Shown here: positions 35,648 through 48,507 of the stretch, piece after piece
Position numbering within the stretch: the stretch's first letter is position 1
Layout: each line of letters opens with the position of its first letter
NCBI RefSeq assembly: GCF_002878395.1
Contig: NW_025892616.1
Coordinates: forward strand, 124,001 to 188,000
Reading direction: 5' to 3'
From: Capsicum annuum
Lineage: Eukaryota > Streptophyta > Magnoliopsida > Solanales > Solanaceae
DNA: 64,000 nucleotides
Notes under the pieces: generated by a model
Databases searched by the model: none
Seen by the model: only the letters and a program-made list of their open reading frames with translations
What the model was told of the DNA's origin: nothing
Made by a program: the position numbers and the translations under genes

Positions 35648-36980
35648 AGTGCCTTCTTTGAAACTTAACTACAGGAATCTCTCTAGTGCTAAATTGCCTC
35701 ACATCACATGCCAATATGAGCAACGACCCCTCCACTATGGTCAAATGATCGTCCAACTGGACTAAGTCCCATTTATGAACATGAGAACGATCAAGAATAT
35801 ATCACTGCAATATGGAGTCATAGAAAACTGGATGAATAACAGCAAAATCTAGAGGTATAGCCAACTCATAAGCCACCTAACCAACTGCATGGAAATCTTT
35901 AAAGGTTCAATATATCTAGGAATGATCTTACCCTTTCTCCTAAAGATTATCATATCTTTTAAGGGAGACAGACTGAATTATACATGATCACCAACTTCAA
36001 ATCTCAAGGCACAAAGCCTACGATCTGTATAGGTATTCTACCTACTCTGAGCGGCTCTTAACCTCTCTTGAATCACCCTGACTCTATCTAATGGATCCTA
36101 AAGAAAATTAGTACCACGGTTCTAACCTCACAATTCATAAACTATCCAACTGGAGATCGACATCTCCTGTCATAGAAAACCTCAAAAGGCGCCATCTCAA
36201 AATTTGAGTGATAACTGTTGTTATAATCAAACTCTAATAAGGCTAAGTGCTCCTCCTACTGGCCTAAAAAATCCATAACATAGGCTCGTAGAATATCCCT
36301 AAGCACATAAATAGTCCACTCGGATTGACCATCATTTTGTAGAGGAAAGGTAGTACTCAGATCTCTCTAGGTACCCAACTCTTCCTTAAAAGCTCTTCAA
36401 AATACTCAAAGTAAACACAGAACCATGGTCTGAAATAATAAAAATTGGCACACGATGTAAATAGACTATCTCCCAAATACCGGTATGGGCTAATATCTCA
36501 GCATTGAAGGACATCTGAATAGGAATAAAGTATGCTAACTTGATCATTTGATATACCATAATCCAAATACAATAGGAACCATGGTAAGTGTGATGAAAAC
36601 CACTAGCAAAATCTATAGTAATCCTCTCCTATTTCAAATTGAGAATGGGCAATGTCTCGATTAATCCTCCAAGTGGCAGATGCTTAACCTTTACCTGCTG
36701 ATAACATAGGCAACAAGATACAAAGTTTGTCATATCTCTTTTCATACCGCTCAATCAATAATGCTATCTCAAATCACTATACATCTTGGTTGCACCGGGA
36801 TGAATGGAATTTCTAGAGTTGTGAGCCTTATGTGAAATTAATTGAATCAATTCATCAATCCTTGAAACACAAATCCGGCCATCAATCAAAACACCCTCAA
36901 AATCTATTTTGTTTCTCTCGCACTCACCGCTCAACACTTTTTCATGAAGTAAGCAAAGCTTACTATCCTCAAACTACTAA
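35648..36980 (-). pseudogene. Element E copy 2, integrase
   Basis: A near-identical partner of 28566-29900 with the same H insertion point. The zinc-binding region lies near 36700-36770 and the C terminus at 35650-35900. It is broken by stops in all frames; the plus frame 36832-37026 is a shadow. Confidence 0.7.
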
Positions 36981-37179
36981 TCTCAAACATGCTCAAATAA
37001 TGAAGACCTTGCCTCAATCCTCCTAGTATCTAAAATATTAAGGTGAACCATCAAGTTTGATAAGGGTTGGATATCTTGTGCCAATGGCCTCTAAGAAACT
37101 AAAATACAAGCCAAGCTACCCATACTCACTGTCTGACGGGTCAAGGCATCTGCTACCATATATGCATTACCCGGATGCT

Positions 37180-37570
37180 ACAAGATTGAAATATTATAAT
37201 CCATAAAAAACTCAATCCATCTAAGCTATCTAGAATTAAGCTCCCTCTGAGTCATAAGACACTAAAGAGTGAGATGATCAATGAAAACTTCACAGTGCAT
37301 ACCTTAAAGATTATGCCTCTAAATTTTTAGCATAAAAACTACTAGCACCAACTCCAAATTATTAGTGGATTAGTTGCGCTCGTGCACGATAAGCTATCTA
37401 GAAGAATAAGAAATAACATGACTCTGTTTCACCAGTACATAACCCAAACCAACACCATAAGCATCACAAAACATGAATCCCTCACGCTCAAATAGAATAG
37501 CTAAAACAGGAGTTGAAGTAACGAAATACTAAAGCTTTCCAAAGATCGAGTCGCACTCCTCAAACCATAA
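37180..37570 (-). pseudogene. Element E copy 2, RNase H
   Basis: It aligns with 30040-30490 and has the same degraded RNase H motifs; stops are present. Confidence 0.65.
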
Positions 37571-37579
37571 AAAAGGAAC

Positions 37580-38352
37580 CTCCTTGCAAATAAGTATGGT
37601 CATAGAAGTTTAAATAGTAAAAAAAACCTCAACGAAACATCTAATATAATAGGCCAAGCCAATGAAGCTATAAACCTCAGTCAGGGATTTAGGTTTAGCC
37701 ATATCACGAACTGTCTCAATCTTCCTTGGGCCTATAATAATACCATCCTTAGACACCATATGACTAAGGAAGGTAACTGACTCAATCCAAAACTCATACT
37801 TAGAAAACCTCGCTAAAAGTGCATGTTATCTTAAAATCCTGAGTATGATCCTCAAATGCTATGCATATGCCTCTCTACTTCTTTAATACGCAATAATGTC
37901 ATCAATGAACACAATCACCATGGAATCAAAATAAAGCTTGAACACTCAGGTCATCAAATCCATAAATGTGGGTGGGACATTTGTCAACCCAAAAGACATC
38001 ACTAGGATCTTATAATGACCATAACGAGTACTAAAGGAAATCTGGAAGATTCACCCTAAATCGTCAATTTATCGTACCCAAATCTCAAATCAATCTTAGA
38101 AAACACTATCGAACTATAAAGTAGGTCAAATAAATCATCAATGTGAGGCATATGATAACGATTCTTCATCGTCACTTTATTAAGCTGCCTATAAATAATA
38201 CACATATTCAAGGAGCCATCTTTCTTCCTCACAAACAATACAGAAGCTCCCCAAGGGGACACACTCAGTCTAATAAAACCCTTACCAAGAAGATCCTGAA
38301 ACTGAGAATTTAGCTCCTTAAACTTGGCAAAAGCCATACAGTAAGGTGCCAT
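37580..38352 (-). pseudogene. Element E copy 2, reverse transcriptase
   Basis: The minus frame 38056-38352 reads [60 protein letters not shown] and [14 protein letters not shown]: fingers and the first palm motif of gypsy RT. The catalytic box VIVFIDDII lies at about 37882-37905. In copy 1 the corresponding first part is interrupted by stops, so copy 2 is better preserved here. Confidence 0.85.
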
Positions 38353-38361
38353 AGTAATACG

Positions 38362-38870
38362 TTAGGTAGCAAGATCAAAATCAATAGCAAACTCAATCTC
38401 ACAGACATAGATAATACCATCCAGGTCGGTTGGAAACACATAAAAAAACTCATAAACTACAAGAACAAAGTCAAGTGACAGGCTCTCCACACTAGTATCA
38501 CAAATATAAGCGAGATAATACTTGCAACCCATATAAATATGTCTCCTAGAACACATATAGGAAATAATCCCCATCAACTCACAGCTAACAACTCCCTACC
38601 ATACAACTGTCAGTACGTCAGGCATAGCTAAGCTAACGGTCTTTGTAAAATAATCCATGACTATATGATAGTGGGATAACTAGTCCATGCCTAGAATCAT
38701 TATAAAATAAACCATATCAAGAATAATAAGGTCAACATAAGTATCAACATCACTAAAAGTCACAAAACATGATCTGAAAACTCAATCCACTACTAAGAAT
38801 CACCCCCGGGACTAGATACGCATAATGACACAAAAAATAAGTCATAAGAAATAATCACCCCACGAAAAGG
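38362..38870 (-). pseudogene. Element E copy 2, protease and RT linker
   Basis: The minus frame 38362-38577 carries the linker (YLAYICDTSVESLSLDFVLV, EFFYVFPTDLDGI). Upstream the protease is degraded. About 285 bp present in copy 1 (31745-32030) are missing near 38858, which removes the start of the protease. Confidence 0.7.
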
Positions 38871-40097
38871 GCACTCTCGAGAATAATGACCACGTCCCAC
38901 ACAACATAACATAAACCCAAAGCAAAATGAGAACCCATAGATTTGGCTATCATAGAGTAACCACCATGTCTAGAATGGCTAGAAGATGAACCCTTTGAAA
39001 ACTAACTACCAACCTAACCTGGGCGATCACTAGCACTAGATTGACCTATGTTAGTAATCTAAAGAGTTGTCTGAACAAGTCGACTAGGCTGACTTTGTGG
39101 CTGATAGGATGGATACGGAGAATACATACCATGAGAACTACTATAGCACCTACTAAAATTTCTTTGATATCTAGTCCTCTTATTATTTCCCCCTTGGGCC
39201 TCACGATGTATCTCATCCATCACCAGAGCATGGTACAAAACCTATTCTAAAGACCTACCCATTGTAAAAAAACTTTGAGTAGACATACGAATGGGGAGTT
39301 TCAACCCTGTGATAAAGCAACAAACTCTCTTATACTCAGTATCTAAAATAAAAGTCGCATGCATAGCCAACTCATAAAAACAAGCCTTATACTTTACAAC
39401 TATCATAGAGCCCTGCTTAAATCTAGAGAAGTGTTCTCTTAAATAATCTCTAAAGCTGCGAGGTATGTACTTCTCCAAGAATATATCAGAGAGCTGAGTC
39501 CACAATAAAAGAGAAAATCTAGCTGGCCTAGAATTGATAAAACCACTGGACTAATGATGAGCATCCAGGTCTAACTAAAATATGGTATAATCCACACCAC
39601 GAGTCTCAATAAATCCTAAATTACGGAGTCTATCCTCAAAATCAATCAGGAACTCATATGCATCCCCCTCTAGAGGACAAGAAAACCTAGAAAGAACCAA
39701 TCTCAGGAATTGACCCAACATCTTCTACTCTTTAGTAGACATAGTAGGTTGGGAAACCACTAGCTAAGAAACTACCGGTTGAGAATCCGTCGGTGCAGAA
39801 GGGACCTCAACTCCAGGAGCCACCTCAGTACCACTCTAATATATAGATCGATCATCATCAAACTACATACCACAAACTATCCTCAAAAGCTAAACCAACA
39901 CATCTCTGAGCACTAAAGAAGAATATCTAACTCAGGAGCAGGAATAAAACCCGGGGAAAGTGGACTATCCTTGACATTAAATGGGGATACATCATGCATA
40001 TTTCCACAACCTTTGGGTTATCCATGAACAAGAGTAGGATCCTAGACTTAGTCTCGGGTCCCTCATGTCGTGTAGCAGTAGCACGTGTCCTGACCAT
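38871..40097 (-). pseudogene. Element E copy 2, gag
   Basis: I place the start at 40097 (MVRTRATATRHEGPETKSR), 194 bp after the primer site; the open frame begins slightly upstream. The capsid frame 39242-39505 reads FLEKYIPRSFRDYLREHFSR, FKQGSMIVVKYKACFYELAM and FITGLKLPIRMSTQSF, the standard gypsy gag core. A knuckle remnant GRGHYSRECPF lies near 38870-38910. Several stops and frameshifts occur. The matching protein in element L (58440-58915) shows that E and L are one family. Confidence 0.8.
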
Positions 40098-40290
40098 ATG
40101 TGAAAGAGTCAAGTCAAGTGAATACTTCTACAAACCAACTCAGAATCTTAGTACATTATGAGTGAAAGAAGTGATAAGCTCCTAATAATGTCCCATAGCC
40201 TCCCAGAGATAGGAAACGAACATCATCGTTTCAATCCAGAGGTCTCCACTAGACACGAGCTCTTGTACCAGTAATATTGGTGTAGCCTAA

Positions 40291-40303
40291 GCTCTGATAC
40301 CAA
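40291..40303 (-). other. Primer-binding site of element E, initiator tRNA-Met
   Basis: The minus strand reads ttggtatcagagc, the exact consensus, 2-3 bases inside the LTR edge. About 30 bases further on, a second, weaker copy (ctggtacaagagc) occurs, as it also does in element L. Confidence 0.9.
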
Positions 40304-40305
40304 TT

Positions 40306-43300
40306 TATCAAGGCACGATTTATGAATCACGATGGCACCTACTCTATCCTACCAGTAGGTAAGCCAAACCATAATCCAGAGCTAAATGGAATGGATTAAT
40401 TTGGTTCAAAATGCCCAATCATAGATGAAAATAAACCACATACTTAAAAATAAGTAGTTAGTTCAAAATACATAAAGACAATCAATACAAGATACCATCC
40501 CATGACCTAGTAAAGCAAGTACAAGAGCATCTAATAATTATACAACTCAAAGACTTAGAATAGTCAACAATATCTGTCTCGATAACTAAAGATTAAAAAT
40601 CAAAGATAGAGGGAAATAGGTGACTCCAACTCCAAGAGCTTACCCTATCTATAAAAATATCAACACAACACAATCAATAATTAACAACAACAGCTAGAAC
40701 TCAGATCTACACCAAAAGGTACATAAGTGTAGTATGGGTACTAAAATAATAGTACTCAGTAGGCATCATCGACCTACTAAGCAAAATCATAATATAAGTA
40801 TGATAAAATATAAGACAACATAACTAAGTTAAGGTACAAAAATGAACCTAAATCTTCACCAATACAAATGTACATAACAAGAATTTTAACCAGAATAACG
40901 ATATAACAGAAGTCATCAACACATGCAACCACAACATATGAAATTGGCTCCCATACATCAATCAATGTGAAAATTAAATAACTCATTACAAACTCGCATA
41001 TGTATGGAGAGTACACTCAAAATAGAATAAAGTAACCATTCATCACTTATAACTAACCAACTAATTATTTAACCATCATTCCACTATTTATTAACAATTA
41101 GTTATTTACCAACATTTCATGATTTACCAATATTCGATAATTTTACCACCATTGAACAATGTACCCATATTGTATTATATTATAATTTTAAATCAGCCTT
41201 ATCATTAATACTCACTAGTCATAGTTTATTAGCTAATCATCTATTATTAACTAATTCAGTTGTTAGCTAGTCATCTCATATCCATAAATTATCATTCATA
41301 AACTAAGCAAAATTTGTCAACTAGGTTTTTTACCACTAGAGTCCATTTATGTCAAGCCACATTATAACTATTTCCTAATTTTCCAACTTAGCCAAGTTCC
41401 TACATTCAATATCACAACCTGATATCATTAATCATTAAAACTAATTGTCATGGCATAATATGCATATTCGTACACAAACATGTAAATATAGTCAATAGAT
41501 GAACTTGAACCGATGAATGTAATTAATACCTGTACTTGAACTGGTAATTAATTAATAGTGCCATAATCATCCTTTGGACTCGAACCAAATATGTATATAT
41601 AAAATCAACATTATGAATAACAACATCAATAGCAAAAATAATAACATAAACAAAAGGCGTCATCCTTCACATTAACCAACATAACCATCAAGTATCAAAC
41701 TTTCTGAATATTGCCTCAATACATATTTCTAAGAGTCTATAATGAGTAAAGGTTTACAAAAACAAACATGCATCATAGCCTAAAGTGAGTTAAGAGTCCA
41801 CTCCTTATCCTCAAATTCTATTTAGTTAAATTCTACTCGGACAAGGATTAAGGTATCTTATATCCATTTTTAGATGTTAAACAAGTCACAATTAGTCTAA
41901 AAGTAGACGTCATTTCCAAACACATTAACTTAGGCTAATGGAAACTAAATCAACCTTTATTAGTGTAAGAAACTATGGCCAATCTTATCCTAAGCATGAG
42001 TAACTAGGGAATTTTACTTGTTTTCGAGCAATCTAAGGTATTCTTACGCTAAACATGAGTAACAAAGTCCAATCCACCTAAGGCATAAGAAATGGCCTAA
42101 ATGGTCCAACTAACTTGAGTCTTTAATTTCATAAATCCAAGACTACCCTAAATATAATAAAATATCATAAGAATACTCTAAAATATCCCAATCCAATAAG
42201 AGATAAACCTAGCCTACCTCGACACCAAAGAAAGCTCAGTGAACCACTAAACTACAAATTTTCCCTTTCGAGAAGCCTCCTTAAGATGTCAAGCTATCAT
42301 AAACATATTCTACTCATCAATATGAGTATAAAAGTATCCATATTGCACCATTTTTCTTCATGTCAAAAAAATCACATTAATGCCCCCATATGAGTCCCAC
42401 ATATAGAAATCACATTTCCAAAAACAACCCAACATTCTAACATGCTCAAGGGATCATTACCTTTAAAAATGGACAAAAATTAAGCTAAATTGGAGATAAA
42501 ATTAAGCCCTAAAAGTTTTTGGTTTGATAAGGAAATCAAGAAATTTCACCAAGGAAAAGGGTGAAATCTGACCTCAATTTTGAAGATAATTACAAAAATA
42601 AATGCTACTCTAGCTTCCCAATCAGCTACAAGCTTCAATTTTAAGATCTCACACTATTTAGTGTTCTCAAATCTTAAGGGAGTGATGAAGAATGGCACAA
42701 AATAATTGAATAAATGGTCATTTTATGTCAAGTCCAGGTCCTCGACAGTCATTATCGCTACTTGAGGCCTAGTGGTCACCACATCTTGTGGCTGCCAGGC
42801 TCAATTATGATCCTGACCCCCTTCATTATCACGACATCTCTTCTATGAAGAGAGTCGCGATCGAAGTTAAAAAGTGTCGCTATCACGGTGAACCATAAAT
42901 GCGGTAGACCATATTTTCCAAGTTTATAATAGGCTTGATTAGGTACTCAAGATTCGTTCATAATCCTGTTTATGCAAACAAACTATGTAACCATACAAAA
43001 TTAACATAACAGACCTAATGGTATAATAAGAATTTCCTTTCTAGGTTGTTTCGATTAAATATGGGTCCCACACTTATATTTAATTTTCTTAACTATCCGA
43101 CTAATAGATCGAAATGAGCCAAGGTGCCTCAGAACCCAAACCAAAGGTTGGCCTAGCATAAAATTGATATTTTAGAGCTTCTAGCATAGTCAGAATTTAT
43201 GTATGAGATTGTTTTACTAAAGCTTTTGTCCATTGGCTATTTTGAAAAAGCATAGATGTTAAAATAAAGAATTGGCTTTAAAAACTAAACAAATTGTCTG

Positions 43301-43581
43301 ACAACCGAACAGTTAGATTTAGTAAGTCATAAATGACTTGGCGTAGCTATTGAAAGGCTCTAATAGTGAAAGTAAGTAGAAATTTGAAAAATAACCTGAA
43401 GGGCCATTAAATAAATTTTTGAGGAAGTTTCACATTTTTATTTTTTTAAACGACCTAAAGTCAGTCAATAACCAAACATGCTTTCAAAGAAAATGTCAAA
43501 GAGTATATAGGATGCACATATCGACCATAGAAATAGAGATACTTATCCTAGATAGACCAAAACCCTACGCCGAGTGTTACA
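40306..43581 (-). mobile_element. Element E 5' LTR (3.28 kb)
   Basis: It runs from tatcaaggcacgat beside the primer site (expected tgtcacgac, mutated) to cgagtgttaca. It is homologous to the LTR of element L: ggcacctac and aggtaagcc near the primer end, and near 43090-43170 the segment with gatcgaaatgagcc and aaaattgatattt. It lacks the minisatellites of the L LTR. GC motif array at 42745-42905. No gene; the minus frame 40777-41016 is chance. Confidence 0.75.
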
Positions 43582-45009
43582 AAGTAAAATGTTTATGATG
43601 TACAAAAAGTGGAGCTTAATAGAGATAACCACATCTGAGTTTCAGTTCTACTAGATTTAACCTAATGGATATAGGTGTCTAGATTGTCTTGCCTAAGTAG
43701 ACACTCAAGCTAGGCAGGGGCAACTTGTTCGATAGCATTCCTATTCTGCTTTCATTGCTGGTCTGAACCCCACATAACATATGCGACTAATAATCCTTCA
43801 CCAGATGTTTAGACACTCTGACTTTATCTAGAAAGAAGGTAGGATGTATAATTGTATTCCTTTTACCCTATATTATAGAGACTCAGAAAGGGTGTACGAG
43901 AGAAGACAATTTATAGTATAATTCAACAAAATCAAAGAGATAAATGAGTAGCAAGTAGCCCATTAAGCGAACAAACACAATATCAAGCAGTTAAAGCAAG
44001 TACAAGTCACTACCATGCATTTCAAATTATACTTGTGCCCCAAGTCGCTAGAGATTTCACACCCTTTTATACACCACTCCAGCAAGGAGAATGAAAGAAA
44101 AAAAGGTTATTCCAATTAAACTAATGATATTAAATAGAGATTAGTTTTGTAATTCATAGAGTCGCCACTTGAAATTGAGTTATGTCATTTCAAGTCACCT
44201 TATTGAATCACTAATCAATAGGAAGTTGATTCTTTTATTATTGAACTATGAAAATAAAAGATCATTAAGGAATTCTATTAACCGAAGAAAAGTTATGAGG
44301 AACCCCTTGTGTCCCGTGGTTCTAGCTCGATCACTTTTATCATCTTATACTTAGCTTCTAACTATTTTTGGCTAAATTGCATTCTAGGCCAATGATTTGC
44401 ACATTTTTTAGGTTGAATTTTATTGGAATCGACTTAGATGTATAACTTTATTCTAATTCTTGACATAAAGCCATCTTCACTCAAGTGCATCATAGATACT
44501 AATCTTTTTTATAGGCATCTTGGTTTGAATTAGTTTCTAAGACAATCTTCGCCAAGGTGCATAACTGCATCCTTGAAATTCTTTATTTGTTATTAAGCAC
44601 ATAAAAAAGATGCATAACTACATTCATAATCGAGACCAAATATATCGGGCATAAATCATATATAGTGTTAAAGGCATTTGCTCATCTCTCGTAAACTCGA
44701 GACCATTTTCAATTGGTTTGACTCTCTTTTCACTCTTTTCTTTCAAATTTACAATAATTCTTGGATTAATCTTCAACTCTCCCCACTTTTTTATAATTTT
44801 TTTTTGATATTTTCATTATTAATCTCTAACAATGGGTCTTCAATAAATTTACAACCTATATTGCTCAACCTCGTACTAGTTAATTAATGGTTCTTAAACG
44901 CAAGTGTTGGCCTAATAAAATTTTTAATATGAAAGAATATACTAATCCCATAATTATTGCATGACCCTATCATAACATTTCTGATTTCAAATACTACAAA
45001 TTAATTATG
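43582..45009. other. Non-coding stretch, possible old LTR remnant
   Basis: No coding similarity is visible. The phrase gagtcgccacttgaaattg at 44160 resembles a phrase I associate with plant LTR elements, but no ends or partner copy can be found here. Frames 44169-44354 and 44678-44887 are AT-rich chance frames. Confidence 0.4.
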
Positions 45010-45018
45010 TTAAAAAAA
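45010..45018. repeat. 9-bp target-site duplication, left of the Mutator-like element
   Basis: ttaaaaaaa, identical to 46121-46129. Confidence 0.75.
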
Positions 45019-46120
45019 GGATAATACCCACAAAAATACCTGAACTTTAACCAAATTTTCAGTGGAGCATATTGAACTTTGCGGGGGTCCTATTACCCCC
45101 TATACTTTTTTAATCGAAATTAACTCCTCCCCCCCCCCCCCCCCCCCGCGCACTTTTTAAGTGGGAATTAACCCCCCCCCCCCCCAAAACAAATGTATAC
45201 CCAGTTTCTTAGGTGGAAAGTGTGGTACACGCGCTTTGTCTTCTCCATTTTATCATTTTTTTAAAAAAAATTTCACCATTACAACCATATTAAATATTCC
45301 ACAACTCAAATTCATCCTACAAATCAAATTTCAAATAATTTCATTGAGTCAATTTTAAATTCCAAGTCCATTCTTAGCACACAAGTTTCCAAATTCAATT
45401 TCTAGTTTCAAACTTTGAATTCCATTGAGTTTAATAAAAACTTTTCTTGCACATTAATTTTTTTTGCACATTGAATTTATATGAATTCACTTGAATTTCA
45501 GTTTATGTATAAAAAAACATACATTGAATTTTCAATAATTGAATGAAATCTTCCATTAATTTTCTTCATCCGGGTCCGTAAAAGTTTTCAAATTCCATTT
45601 TCAAATTATGCTAACTCAATTGAATCTTCCATTGAGTTTCAAATTCCAAGTCCATTCCAACTCAAATTTCTTGAAAACTTTCTTCAACAAACTTTCTTAA
45701 ACTCAAAACCCCAAACTTTCTTCCATTGAGTTTTCAGTTTCGATGATGGAATCTTCAAGAATGAAAACTGAAATGAAACAAAATGGACTATAACAAAGAG
45801 GAAGAAGAAACTGAAACTCAAGAAGAAAGAAGAAAGAATAAAGGAGGAAAAGAATGAAAAACTTTAAATAAATAAAAATATAAAACTTTAAATAATTATA
45901 ATATTAAGTGGTTGTTTGGCAATAAAAAAGAGTTTAAAACGTTTTTAGCACTGTTCATGCGCTCAATGCGCGTGACTAACACGCAATGTGCCAAGTGGAA
46001 GATATATGCCATTAAAATACGAAAAAAAAAAAGTCTGGGGGGTAATAGGACCCCCGCAAAGTTCAATATGCTCCATAGATAATCTGGTCAAACTTCAGGT
46101 ATTTTCGTGGGTATTATCCC
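45019..46120. mobile_element. Non-autonomous Mutator-like DNA element (1.1 kb)
   Basis: Terminal inverted repeats of about 93 bp (45019-45111 and 46025-46120 reversed) agree at roughly 90 percent: ggataatacccac, atacctgaa, then ggagcatattgaactttgcg and ggtcctattaccccc. A 9-bp direct duplication (ttaaaaaaa) flanks it, the size made by Mutator-like transposases. The interior is AT-rich, has no transposase, and holds two poly-C tracts (45129-45147 and 45172-45185). The plus frames 45161-45358 and 45988-46185 lie partly in the inverted repeats and are not genes. Confidence 0.8.
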
Positions 46121-46129
46121 TTAAAAAAA
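46121..46129. repeat. 9-bp target-site duplication, right of the Mutator-like element
   Basis: ttaaaaaaa, identical to 45010-45018. Confidence 0.75.
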
Positions 46130-47825
46130 GTACAGGAGATTTTACCATGCCCATGCTTGGTATGAAAGTGCTTTTTGAGAATTAATTAAGATCAACTAAA
46201 TTGAACCCAACAATATGATTTTTATAGTATCACTAATATCTTTCAACTTCATGTATTTATTCAAGTTCCTATTTTTAACTATATTGTAAGAAAATCTTTA
46301 AATTCCATTCAAAACACTCGGAGAAAATATATCTTATTCATTGTCAACATGAATTCAATCAACATATGATCATTTTAGCACTATAATCATATAGTGCCTC
46401 AAAGAAACCAAACTCCTCATTTTGATTAAACAATTCCATAGATTTATGATTTTTTTAAAAAAAGAAATACTATCATATAGGAAAGAGAAAAAGACAAAAG
46501 ATAATAAAAATCACGAAAGAAAAACTTTACTTTTTCTTATCAAAAATGTCGAATTCAAAATTTCATTACATACAACATCGAGATATGAATACGAAAATGA
46601 CATACAAATTAGATCCAAAAAACAAAGTATTTAAATGAAAAATGATAGCAGATATTAGGAACGTGCAAGACTCAAGATCAAAATTATTATTTTTTATTTT
46701 TGCTAACGAGAATATTCAATAACCATAGCTCCATAGAATAATTTAGTCACTAAATTGAACTCAAATCTTTTATAAAAAATAGGGCAAAAAGTAAAAATGA
46801 AACTATATCCTAAAGCAAGGTAAGAATGTGTCTAAACACTGTAAAAAAAACTACATGATAATATCACAAGTGAAGTCATCAGATTTCAAAAAATTAAAAT
46901 AAGAATTGATATTCTTAAACTTTATAGAAGTATACAACAAAAGTACAACAGGAAATTGTGTGATAAAATAACTAAAATAGAAGCGAGGACAACTTTAGCG
47001 AAAACTCAAAACGGAGACCAAACCTGAAACTATTACCCAGGAACCTTTATGAAATAATCACTGCGCTTGATTGTCAATTATTTTTTTTCTAATTTTGGTG
47101 CTCTCTGCCTCTCCTTCTGTTCGATATGTTGTTAACATTTCTCATTTATTTTTCTCAAAATGTTTTCTCCTCTTTGTTTTTCCCTTCTGTTCTCTAAGTG
47201 TTGTTGTCCATTCTATTTTTTCAAAGTGTTTCTCCTCTATATTTTTCTCTGCGGTGCGTTAATTTCTCTCTATTTCTTTACATCCGTATTCTCCTTTCCC
47301 TCTTTTCATTCTTTTTCTTTTGTTGCTGCGTGTGTGTGCTTGTCTTTATATGTTATTCCTCATCATTATGTGTAAGTGTACGTATAAATAGTGTGTTGTG
47401 TGGGTTAGTGAGGTATGTGCATGTGTGTTGGTGCATGCAGAAGGTGAGGGAAAATGGGTGCTTATGTGAAGGATTTGAAGATAGTGGGGCTGAGTTGGGT
47501 AATTTTATAGGATTTTTCTTCCTATTTTTTTTTAAATAAAAAATTAGGGATATAAGTAAAATAAAATGATAATATATTATTTAATACTAATAAAATATTG
47601 ATAAGTAAAATTTCTAGTCATAGAAATGTAGCTCCGGAAATATTCAAATCAGTAGCTTATTTATTATAAACCTTAATATGAAAAAATATTTTTTAATGAA
47701 TGTTTTTTCTTTTGAAAAGTAAAAAATATATCCCAAAATGTAACTCTATTTTTTTAATCATTTTTCAAAATTTCAAAGAAACCTACTAAATATAAAAGAA
47801 ATAAAAATTTAAAGCAATAGAGTTA
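46130..47825. other. AT-rich non-coding stretch with a pyrimidine-rich block
   Basis: 46130-46950 is plain AT-rich DNA. 47080-47350 is strongly C/T-rich on the plus strand, which opens three overlapping frames (47071-47262, 47160-47375, 47198-47539) made mostly of Phe, Leu, Ser and Cys; I read these as low-complexity artefacts. No transposon ends are recognised. Confidence 0.5.
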
Positions 47826-48507
47826 CTTTACTTTATTGTTGAACTTTCGTTGGAACTATTGCATGGTATGGTTTGGTAATGGAACCCTAAATGGTTTTGG
47901 ATATTTTTTCAAGATTTAAATGGTTTTAATGGTATAAATGGTTTAAAGGTTTTGAAATGGTTTTAAATGGTATGAATGGTTTGGAATGGTTAAATGGTAA
48001 AGCCTTGATGGCTACGAAATTTATTTGAATGAAAACCTTTTGTGGTACACGATAATCTTCAAAGTGAATAAAATAATGAAATTAGTTTGAATGTAGAATG
48101 TCTTGTGGGGTACAAGAGAATCCACAAAGCAAAGCTTAATAATGAAATACTTGCGGAGTATATGAAAATCCGACAAGTAAGTTTAATAACGATGTACTTG
48201 CGGGGTACATGAGAATCCCCCAAATGAACTAAATAATGTAATCTATGGGTACATGAGAATCCCTTTACATAAAAAGTTTGGCTAAGGACATTTCTTGCAA
48301 GCTATAGTCAGTATGACGATACCACTATTTATAGCCTTAGTTAATAATAATGAAATAATAATTTGGTTGGATGATAATGGTTTTAATTGGATAATAATGG
48401 CGGGGTGTGATAGCTAACCGAGAAGGTGTGAGTTCAATGGATGGATACTGAAAACTCATGTTTGCCGACATGAGGGTTGGTTATACCGACCATTTATGAT
48501 ACTACAA
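47826..48507 (+). mobile_element. LTR of family J, copy J1, left segment
   Basis: It matches 60245-60870 (J2): tggtatggtttggtaatgg, then an aatggttt-rich stretch (47880-48000), then a tandem array around gtacatgagaatccc (48035-48270). The left part of the LTR is missing. It is interrupted at 48507 by solo LTR I and continues at 51188. Confidence 0.75.
48503..48507. repeat. Target-site duplication, left side of I
   Basis: tacaa, matching tataa at 51188-51192 in four of five bases. Confidence 0.55.

Noticed and set aside
40306..43581. H LTR (34117-35647) as the partner 3' LTR of the E 5' LTR
   Set aside because: The two LTRs are unrelated in sequence, and H cuts the integrase frame of E before its normal end, so H is an insertion and not the LTR of E.
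43582..45009. A host gene in the less repetitive centre
   Set aside because: No frame above about 70 codons, no codon bias, no splice-site pattern joining frames, and no recognisable domain.
47071..47539. Three overlapping plus-strand frames rich in Phe, Ser, Leu and Cys
   Set aside because: They come from a pyrimidine-rich tract; they look membrane-like only because of T-rich codons, and no start context or homologue is apparent.
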